Source: Alphaproteobacteria bacterium
Lineage (GTDB): Bacteria > Pseudomonadota > Alphaproteobacteria > Caulobacterales > Parvularculaceae
Reading direction: 5' to 3'
DNA length: 5,805 nt
Assembly: GCA_030428745.1 (NCBI GenBank)
Contig: JAUIEG010000190.1
Coordinates: 1-5,805, forward strand
The position numbers and the translations under genes are program-made. Below the pieces are notes generated by a model. It did not search any database. It was not told the origin of the DNA and saw only the letters and a list, made by a program, of their open reading frames with translations. Shown here in pieces: positions 1 to 4,840 of the stretch; positions within the stretch are counted from its first letter, which is position 1; every line of letters starts with the position of its first letter.

Positions 1-804
1 TATGGCGTGATCGACAACGCGGCCTCCGCCGAAATAAACATCGTCCGTGCGGTTGCCAGCTGTCGGCGACGTCAGGCCGCTCGACATGTGCAACAGATTT
101 TCAAGCGTGATCTTCCCGCGCGGATCGGCGGGCGCAGACCAGGCCTTCAGGCCCGCCGGCTCACCAGTCTTGATGAGGCCGTCATGAACGGCAGCGCCGA
201 TTACGGTCGCGGCAATGGACTTCGCCACGGACCATGTGCGTTGAGGTGTTGTTGCATCAAAACCTTCGCGGTATTTCTCCGCAACAATCGCGCCGTCCTT
301 GATGATGAGAACCGCTGTCGTTTCCGTTCCCGCGCCATAAGTGGCGCGGTCGAAGGCGGCTTCGGCAATATCCAGCAACGCCGGGTCTTTGCTGAGGCGC
401 TCAGTCAACGGAGTCGGCGCTGCACGATCCCAAAAAGATTTCACATAAGGAAGCGTTCCGGCGGCGCCTGCACCCGTCATAGAGGGCAGTTGCGCACAGC
501 CAAGAAAGGGGCGCCAGGCGGCGATGCGCGCGCCGCCATCATAGCTCACTGAAACGGTCTTTGCGTCTTCATCGATCTCAGCATCAGGCAGGTCAGCCAT
601 CGCTTCGCGATAATCGCCATAGATGCGGTTGAGTTCGTCGCCGGCGATTTGCTCCACCGAGCGTCCGGCGTTGAAATGCGCCGAACAGGTAAAGGCGGCT
701 TTATAACCCGCAACGAGGGACAGATGCGCTGGGTCGAGCGCTTGCGCCTGGGCGGCGCCCATCAGGGCGCTAATCGTCAGGGCCGCTTTGACCGCGTGCT
801 TCAT
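1..804 (-). CDS. Exported serine hydrolase, beta-lactamase fold (class C / penicillin-binding protein-like), 3' end outside window
   Basis: Reading the minus strand from the ATG at 804 gives 268 residues with no stop before the window edge. Residues 1-20 look like a Sec signal peptide (positively charged start, hydrophobic core, A-Q-A cleavage site). The nucleophile motif SVAK is at residues 192-195: Ser192 would be the acylated serine and Lys195 the general base. It is followed by LLHMSSGL (237-244), a segment typical of the PF00144 beta-lactamase/esterase/NylB-like group. The later Tyr and Lys/His motifs lie beyond the edge. Cys40 and Cys103 could form a disulfide in the periplasm. The start is supported by a GAGGA Shine-Dalgarno (812-816) seven bases upstream. 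That site lies inside the preceding small gene, which overlaps this one by 35 bp, so translation may be coupled. The substrate cannot be told: D,D-peptidase, esterase, amide hydrolase and beta-lactamase all share this fold. Confidence 0.88.
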   Translation of the reverse strand, partial: MKHAVKAALTISALMGAAQAQALDPAHLSLVAGYKAAFTCSAHFNAGRSVEQIAGDELNRIYGDYREAMADLPDAEIDEDAKTVSVSYDGGARIAAWRPFLGCAQLPSMTGAGAAGTLPYVKSFWDRAAPTPLTERLSKDPALLDIAEAAFDRATYGAGTETTAVLIIKDGAIVAEKYREGFDATTPQRTWSVAKSIAATVIGAAVHDGLIKTGEPAGLKAWSAPADPRGKITLENLLHMSSGLTSPTAGNRTDDVYFGGGRVVDHAI

Positions 805-973
805 AGATTTTTCCTCGTTTATACCAGAGCCAGGACGTTAGGGCGCCGCTTATAAAGCAAACGGCAACTCCGACCACCAACCCAGCCCGAATAAACTTGT
901 CATCGGTCAGGAATAGCGCGGAAATCAGGATAGCCACGAAAATGAGCGCATTGATTGCAATAAGCGTTTTCAT
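770..973 (-). CDS. Small two-helix inner-membrane protein of unknown function
   Basis: This is a 67-residue protein if it starts at the ATG at 973. Two hydrophobic helices are clear, at about residues 3-22 and 30-50. They are separated by a short polar loop (TDDKFIR) and followed by a basic YKRGK stretch that should keep the C-terminus in the cytoplasm. I recognise no family. The 3' end runs 35 bp into the serine hydrolase and carries that gene's Shine-Dalgarno, so the two are probably co-transcribed and may be translationally coupled. The start is uncertain. In-frame ATGs at 1009 and 1003 would add 12 or 10 residues, but both lie in the loop of an inverted repeat that may be a terminator. 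The 973 start puts Met-Lys directly before the first helix. No candidate has a strong ribosome binding site. The clean membrane-protein pattern argues against chance. Confidence 0.62.
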   Translation of the reverse strand: MKTLIAINALIFVAILISALFLTDDKFIRAGLVVGVAVCFISGALTSWLWYKRGKIYEARGQSGPDD

Positions 974-988
974 GGCATGGCCAAATAG

Positions 989-1028
989 AGCTTCCGCCGG
1001 CATAGGCATTTCCGGACCGGCGGAAGCT
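989..1028 (-). terminator. Perfect 12-bp inverted repeat, possible terminator of the M49 peptidase gene
   Basis: The arms at 989-1000 (AGCTTCCGCCGG) and 1017-1028 (CCGGCGGAAGCT) are perfect inverses around a 16-base loop. The hairpin starts 11 bases beyond the stop codon of the leftward peptidase gene, the expected place for a terminator. On the minus strand the stem is followed only by CTCTATTTGG, a poor U-tract. On the plus strand it is followed by TTTTCCTT, which is better. It may therefore be an inefficient or two-way terminator, or a structure protecting the 3' end of the peptidase transcript. Confidence 0.45.
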
Positions 1029-1039
1029 TTTCCTTCAAG

Positions 1040-2761
1040 CTATAGTTCGTCCTCATACACCGGCTGAATATCCACCGGCAGATCTGTAAGGGAGGCGATG
1101 ACAACTTCTGCATGTTCATCAAGTTTGGCGTAGGTGTTGAGGAAGGATTTCGCTTTTTCATAATTTCCATCGCCCTGCACGACGACAACATCGCGCGTCA
1201 GGTCGGAAATCGCCTGCTCGAGCTTTGCGAAATCAAGAACGTAACGCTCCGCATCCGTATCCCATTCAAAGGCGCCAGCATCCTTGAAATAGGAATACTG
1301 GAACGCGGCGCCTTGCCCATGCGCTTCGTTGATGCCGAAGCGCATGGCGCGGAAGAGACCGACAAAATAGGTGGCGAGGAAGTTTTCTTTTTCCGCCACC
1401 GGCATGTCGCCCCGTTCCATCATATAAAGGATGTTGTAGGCGCCCATGACATCGGCCTTGCCCTCCTCAACCGCGGAGTACAGTTCCTGCAACTGGGCGT
1501 TCACCGTCGTCTCTTCGCCATCGACCATAATCGTGCCCGGCCCGAGGCTGTGCGAGAGTTCGTGGAACAGGGTTTCGCCGGACATGTATTTCTTCATGAG
1601 CAGCGCCGCTTGATCCCCGATCAGCACTTCATCGGCCATAGGCGCGAGAATGCGATCAAATTTGGCGCCGAGCACGTTGTTAAGAAGGACTTTCTTGGCG
1701 CCTTTTGCTTCACGCACGCGCTCATCATTGGGCAGGTTAAACGCGATGGTCTGCACCCCCGGCACATTGTCGCCGCCGCCATGGACCTGATAGGTGACGG
1801 CGATAGGCGATTCAAAGCCGCGCTTGAAGTTTTTATAACCCTCCTCGACCGGCAGGTTCGCTTCCATATCGCGGAGGTAGTCCTTGTATTTGGCGAGGGC
1901 TGCGCTTTCTTCCGGGTTCTTGATGGTGATGAACGCCTCAAACGCAGTCTTGTAGCCAAAGAGGCCGTCCGTATAGACCTCGTAAGGACCGATCGCGGCC
2001 TCAATGGGGCCTTCGAGATCCATCCACGCCATCTCCGATTCATAATAGTCATCTGTCAGGAAAGACTCCGCGCGCAAGCTCAAAAACTTTTTGAGGCTTT
2101 CATTAGTCGTGATGTCAGCCGCCTCGCGTAACAGCTGCGCCGCAGGCTCCAGCCATTCGCGATAGTGCTCCGAATAAGGAATGGCTTTCAGCCCGCCGTC
2201 ATCGGTGCGGCGGATCACAGTATACCCGCTCGTGAAAGCTTCCTCGTCTTCCGGGTGGGCGGCGATCCAGGCGGCGAATTCTTCCTTGGTCATGTCGGCC
2301 GGATAAAACGCGGCGCCTTCGGGCATTTCCATATCGCCATAGAACGGCTTGTTGTGATCCAGCGTATCCCAGGGGCCAAAATGAAGATCGAACATTTCAA
2401 GCAAAAGCTCATTGCCGCTCGCTTCTATCTCGGCGCGCCATGCCGGGTTCATCTCGCTGCGCTGGCGCAGATAGATGTCCGACATCAAATTACCGACCTG
2501 ATTAAGCTTATTGACAACTTGACGCTCTTCATCGCTGAGGAACGACGTGTCAGCGTCCATCTCGACCACCGCGAACTGGGCGCGCATGGTTTTCAGCGCC
2601 TCGTCATCCGCCATCATTTTTTCCTCAGAGGCAGTTTCATCACCCGTCGACATTCCCGGCGCCGCCGCCTCCGGCCCGGTTGAGGCGTCTTCGCCAGAAC
2701 AGGCCGCTGCAAGCGCCAATACCGAAACGGCGAAAAGGGAAGAAAACTTGCGGTTGAACAT
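1040..2761 (-). CDS. M49-family (dipeptidyl-peptidase III-like) zinc peptidase, predicted lipoprotein
   Basis: The protein has 573 residues. Residues 1-20 form a signal sequence ending ALAAA before Cys21, a plausible lipobox. Ser at +2 favours the outer membrane over retention in the inner membrane. An acidic low-complexity linker follows (about 22-58). The zinc site is HELSH at 400-404, with Glu401 as catalytic base. The downstream helix EEGKAD at 432-437 supplies the third ligand, probably Glu433, which matches EECRAE of dipeptidyl-peptidase III. NEAHGQG (478-484) matches a conserved His-containing segment of the family. Classical dipeptidyl-peptidase III has HEXXGH. This protein has the shorter HEXXH followed by SLGPG, as in the branch related to the plant NUDIX-fused proteins (recalled from family knowledge). 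It probably cleaves peptides in the periplasm, but exact dipeptidyl activity is not shown. The start is supported by AAGGA (2768-2772) six bases upstream. The gene is transcribed divergently from the transglycosylase. Confidence 0.9.
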   Translation of the reverse strand: MFNRKFSSLFAVSVLALAAACSGEDASTGPEAAAPGMSTGDETASEEKMMADDEALKTMRAQFAVVEMDADTSFLSDEERQVVNKLNQVGNLMSDIYLRQRSEMNPAWRAEIEASGNELLLEMFDLHFGPWDTLDHNKPFYGDMEMPEGAAFYPADMTKEEFAAWIAAHPEDEEAFTSGYTVIRRTDDGGLKAIPYSEHYREWLEPAAQLLREAADITTNESLKKFLSLRAESFLTDDYYESEMAWMDLEGPIEAAIGPYEVYTDGLFGYKTAFEAFITIKNPEESAALAKYKDYLRDMEANLPVEEGYKNFKRGFESPIAVTYQVHGGGDNVPGVQTIAFNLPNDERVREAKGAKKVLLNNVLGAKFDRILAPMADEVLIGDQAALLMKKYMSGETLFHELSHSLGPGTIMVDGEETTVNAQLQELYSAVEEGKADVMGAYNILYMMERGDMPVAEKENFLATYFVGLFRAMRFGINEAHGQGAAFQYSYFKDAGAFEWDTDAERYVLDFAKLEQAISDLTRDVVVVQGDGNYEKAKSFLNTYAKLDEHAEVVIASLTDLPVDIQPVYEDEL

Positions 2762-2789
2762 GTCGAATCCTTAACGCTTCGGGCAGCGG

Positions 2790-2809
2790 ACGCCGCCCCT
2801 TTGCGGCGT
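2790..2809. repeat. Short hairpin (7-bp perfect stem) in the divergent intergenic region
   Basis: ACGCCGC (2790-2796) and GCGGCGT (2803-2809) are perfect inverses around a 6-base CCCTTT loop. The hairpin sits just downstream of the candidate peptidase promoter and 28 bases before the peptidase start codon. It could be a short leader structure or a repressor half-site pair. It has no U-tract, so it is not an obvious terminator. In GC-rich DNA a 7-bp stem can occur by chance. Confidence 0.35.
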
Positions 2810-2838
2810 AATCTAGCCCGTCCGCCGCGTCCCCGCAA
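2810..2838 (-). promoter_or_regulatory. Candidate sigma70-type promoter for the M49 peptidase gene
   Basis: On the minus strand TTGCGG (2838-2833) and TAGATT (2815-2810) are separated by exactly 17 bases. TAGATT matches four of six consensus -10 positions, and TTGCGG keeps the TTG of the -35. Transcription would start near 2803, giving a leader of about 40 bases. This rests on consensus matching only. Confidence 0.35.
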
Positions 2839-2913
2839 AGCTTGCCATAATCCGGCCTTGCGAGGACGGTAGGGTTTGAATATTGCTTTGGCGGCAGAAA
2901 TTTTGGCCGATTG

Positions 2914-2919
2914 TATGAT
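2914..2919 (+). promoter_or_regulatory. Candidate -10 element for the lytic transglycosylase gene
   Basis: TATGAT matches the -10 consensus in five of six positions and lies 24 bases before the chosen ATG at 2944. I see no good -35 at 16-18 bases; TTGGCG is present but the spacer is 20. The element overlaps a GATTC (GANTC) site at 2917-2921, the CcrM methylation target in alphaproteobacteria. Confidence 0.3.
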
Positions 2920-2943
2920 TCGCGTGCGACCAAAGGGGACGGC

Positions 2944-4140
2944 ATGAAAAACTGGCTCATCAGTCTCGGGGCATTCGCCGCCGCCAGCCTATCCAGCGTA
3001 CAGGCCGCGCCTGCGGATTTTGAGCGCTGGCTCGACAGCTTTCGCGCAGAGGCCGCCGCCGCCGGCATTTCCCAAAGTGTTCTCGACGAAGCGCTGACCG
3101 GCCTGACCATCAATCCGCGGGTCTATGAACTCAACGACAACCAGCCGGAATTCTCCCGAGGCATCTGGGATTATCTCGACAGCGCCGTCTCCGCGACGCG
3201 CGTCAATAACGGTAAGACAAAGTATCTTGAAAACCAGCGCCTCCTTACGCTGATCGAAAGCGCTTATGGCGTCGATGCGGAAATCGTCGCCGCGATCTGG
3301 GGACTTGAGTCCTCTTACGGGGCGATCATGGGCGGCCATGACGCCATTCAGGCGCTGGCGACGCTCGCCTTTGAAGGACGCCGCACCGGCTATGGCCGCA
3401 GCCAGTTGATTGGCGCGCTCAAGATCATCCAGCACGGATATGCCGAGCGTGATGAGTTGAAAGGCTCCTGGGCCGGGGCCATGGGCCATACGCAATTCAT
3501 TCCAACCACCTATCTTGCCTATGCTGTCGATCATGACGGCGACGGCAAACGCGATATCTGGTCCAATCTCGGCGACGTGTTCGCCTCGACGGCAAACTAT
3601 TTAAGCGTTTCCGGATATCGCGCAGGCGATCCGTGGGGACTTGAGGTCAGACTGCCCGCCGGCTTTGATTACGCCCTCGCCGACAGCGATGTGAAGAAAG
3701 CGGTTGTTGAATGGGCCGCTGGCGGCGTTGAGGCGATCAAGGGCCCCGGGCTGATTGAACGTTTCGACCCGAATATGCGCGGCCGCCTGATCATTCCTGC
3801 CGGCGCGCGCGGTCCGGCTTTTATCGTATTCGATAATTTCGGCGCCATTTTGAAATATAACCGCTCCACCGCCTACGCGCTCGCCGTCTCGCTGTTATCC
3901 GAAGAGATCGCAGGACGCAGCGGCGCCATCGTCACAGCATGGCCGCGCGATGACAGGCCGTTGTCGCTTGACGAGCGCAAGGCGTTGCAGCAGGCGTTAA
4001 AGGACCGCGGCTTCGACCCTGGCCCGGTGGACGGGATCATCGGCGCCGGAACCAAGCGGGCGCTCCGCGCCTGGCAGAAACAGGCGGGCCTGCCCGCGGA
4101 CGGCTACGCCTCCGCGACAATCCTGGAAGCCTTGCGGTAA
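2944..4140 (+). CDS. Exported lytic murein transglycosylase, MltB family, with C-terminal peptidoglycan-binding domain
   Basis: This 398-residue protein cleaves the MurNAc-GlcNAc bond of peptidoglycan non-hydrolytically, leaving 1,6-anhydroMurNAc ends. Residues 1-21 are a signal peptide (MKNW, hydrophobic core, VQA cleavage site). There is no lipobox cysteine, so the enzyme is probably soluble in the periplasm, unlike E. coli MltB, which is a lipoprotein. The catalytic domain spans about 24-330. IWGLESSYG (118-126) carries the likely catalytic Glu122, and GAMGHTQFIPTTY (178-190) is a family signature. DHDGDGKRD (196-204) corresponds to the EF-hand-like calcium site known in E. coli Slt35. Residues 342-397 form a PG_binding_1 domain with the typical DPGPVDGIIGAGT turn. 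AAGGGGA (2933-2939) supports the ATG at 2944. A TTG at 2913 would add 11 residues before the signal peptide and is less likely. No convincing terminator follows. Confidence 0.95.
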   Translation: MKNWLISLGAFAAASLSSVQAAPADFERWLDSFRAEAAAAGISQSVLDEALTGLTINPRVYELNDNQPEFSRGIWDYLDSAVSATRVNNGKTKYLENQRLLTLIESAYGVDAEIVAAIWGLESSYGAIMGGHDAIQALATLAFEGRRTGYGRSQLIGALKIIQHGYAERDELKGSWAGAMGHTQFIPTTYLAYAVDHDGDGKRDIWSNLGDVFASTANYLSVSGYRAGDPWGLEVRLPAGFDYALADSDVKKAVVEWAAGGVEAIKGPGLIERFDPNMRGRLIIPAGARGPAFIVFDNFGAILKYNRSTAYALAVSLLSEEIAGRSGAIVTAWPRDDRPLSLDERKALQQALKDRGFDPGPVDGIIGAGTKRALRAWQKQAGLPADGYASATILEALR

Positions 4141-4179
4141 GCGGGTTTCAGGCTGTTTTAGCGGGTTCCCCAATAGGTC

Positions 4180-4193
4180 TTGCTGCGCTGCAA
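4180..4193 (+). promoter_or_regulatory. Candidate PhaR-type operator, box 1
   Basis: TTGCTGCGCTGCAA is nearly palindromic: its reverse complement differs at only two central positions. TGC/GCA-rich sites of this kind (reported as CTGC-N3-4-GCAG in Paracoccus and Rhodobacter, recalled) bind PhaR, the repressor that controls phasin genes and also senses polyhydroxyalkanoate. The box overlaps the candidate -35. Confidence 0.45.
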
Positions 4194-4208
4194 AAATACG
4201 CCTATATC
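4180..4208 (+). promoter_or_regulatory. Candidate phasin promoter
   Basis: TTGCTG (4180-4185) and TATATC (4203-4208) are spaced by exactly 17 bases. They match three of six and four of six consensus positions. Transcription would start near 4215, leaving an untranslated leader of about 60 bases. The -35 lies inside the first TTGCTGCGC box, as expected for a repressed promoter. This is a consensus match only. Confidence 0.4.
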
Positions 4209-4217
4209 CCGCGGCAA

Positions 4218-4230
4218 TTGCTGCGCCGCA
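4218..4230 (+). promoter_or_regulatory. Candidate PhaR-type operator, box 2
   Basis: TTGCTGCGCCGCA is identical to the first 13 bases of box 1 at 12 positions and starts 38 bases after it. It lies at or just after the predicted transcription start, so a repressor bound to both boxes would bracket the promoter. The copy is less symmetric than box 1. Confidence 0.4.
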
Positions 4231-4251
4231 CAATCGCCGGCGCAGCGCCGG
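4221..4251 (+). repeat. Two overlapping, mutually exclusive hairpins in the phasin leader
   Basis: CTGCGCCG (4221-4228) pairs perfectly with CGGCGCAG (4238-4245) around a 9-base loop. CCGGCG (4237-4242) pairs perfectly with CGCCGG (4246-4251) around a CAG triloop. They share bases 4238-4245, so only one can form at a time. Neither has a U-tract. The second ends 9 bases before the AAGGAG ribosome binding site (4261-4266), which stays unpaired in both. They may stabilise the mRNA or be a by-product of GC-rich sequence. Confidence 0.35.
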
Positions 4252-4273
4252 AAAAGGGATAAGGAGCGCCAAT

Positions 4274-4798
4274 ATGGCCACCACCAAAAAAACTGCGGCG
4301 AAAAAAGTCGCCGCCGCTGCAACCGCCACCAAAGCCGTTGAAACCCAGGAACTTCAGGACGTGATGTCTTTTTCGTCCGCAACTGACTGGGCGGAAAACG
4401 CGAAAGAACAGTTTGAAACGATGATGTCGTCTTTCACAGGCAATTTCGGCGACATGCGCGCCCAAGCCGAAGACCTGGCGGAAACGGCGCAGACCCGTAT
4501 GAAAACCGTTCAGGACCACGCTGCGGAAACCAACGCCCGCCTCATGGAAGCGGCGCAGGAAGAAGTGAACGATGCGGTTCAGTTCGCTTCCGATCTGAGC
4601 AGCGCGAAAAGCTTCGCCGACGTGCTGAGCGTTCAGCAATCCTATTGGACGAAGCTGATCGAAACCCGCATGGAACATGCGCGCGCGATCACTGAGCGCT
4701 CCGTCGAAACGGCGCGTGAAACCATGACGCCTGTCGAGACGCCGTTTGCGAATATGAAAGCGTTTGAGAAATTCTTCGCCTTCCCGATGAAGGCCTAG
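4274..4798 (+). CDS. Phasin family protein (polyhydroxyalkanoate granule-associated)
   Basis: This 174-residue protein is almost wholly helical and cysteine-free, of the Phasin_2 (PF09361) type. Phasins coat cytoplasmic polyhydroxyalkanoate granules and control their number and size. Residues 1-22 are a Lys/Ala/Thr-rich tail (MATTKKTAAKK...). A short linker follows, then the amphipathic helical core at about 36-150. The FADVLSVQQSYWTKLIE segment (114-130) is the most recognisable part, matching the family pattern of a small helix, Gln-Gln/Glu-x-Tyr-Trp and a long coiled helix. The C-terminus is Phe-rich (FEKFFAFPMKA), as is common in alphaproteobacterial phasins. AAGGAG (4261-4266) seven bases upstream fixes the start and predicts strong translation. 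No polymer synthase, depolymerase or phaR gene lies in the window, so the gene appears to stand alone. The leader carries two PhaR-like boxes. Confidence 0.9.
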   Translation: MATTKKTAAKKVAAAATATKAVETQELQDVMSFSSATDWAENAKEQFETMMSSFTGNFGDMRAQAEDLAETAQTRMKTVQDHAAETNARLMEAAQEEVNDAVQFASDLSSAKSFADVLSVQQSYWTKLIETRMEHARAITERSVETARETMTPVETPFANMKAFEKFFAFPMKA

Positions 4799-4840
4799 AG
4801 CGTAAAGACTTTTCTTTCGTCTTGAGCTAAATCTCGTCTC

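Noticed and set aside
7..552. Rightward 181-codon open frame
   Set aside because: It is antisense to the serine hydrolase, which has a signal peptide, the SVAK motif and a good ribosome binding site. The rightward product is Arg-rich with no recognisable domain, typical of an antisense frame in GC-rich DNA.
1112..2131. Long rightward 339-codon open frame inside the peptidase gene
   Set aside because: It lies wholly antisense to the M49 gene, is rich in Phe/His/Arg, shows no motif and has no plausible ribosome binding site. It is explained by codon bias on the other strand.
2911..2943. TTG start for the transglycosylase, 11 codons upstream
   Set aside because: It would place polar residues before an otherwise standard signal peptide and would use the candidate -10 as coding sequence. 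The ATG at 2944 has its own AAGGGGA site.
2640..3113. Leftward 157-codon open frame across the divergent intergenic region
   Set aside because: It overlaps the 5' ends of two recognised genes in other frames and has no family signal or supporting ribosome binding site.
4127..4157. AGCCT/AGGCT pairing followed by GTTTT after the transglycosylase gene, as a terminator
   Set aside because: The stem is only 5 bp with a loop of about 17 bases and starts inside the coding sequence. It is too weak to list.
4799..4828. Hairpin AAGAC/GTCTT just after the phasin stop, as a phasin terminator
   Set aside because: The core stem is only 5 bp and AT-rich, the extension has mismatches, and AAATCTCG follows instead of a T-run. 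The hairpin at 4882-4918 is the better candidate.
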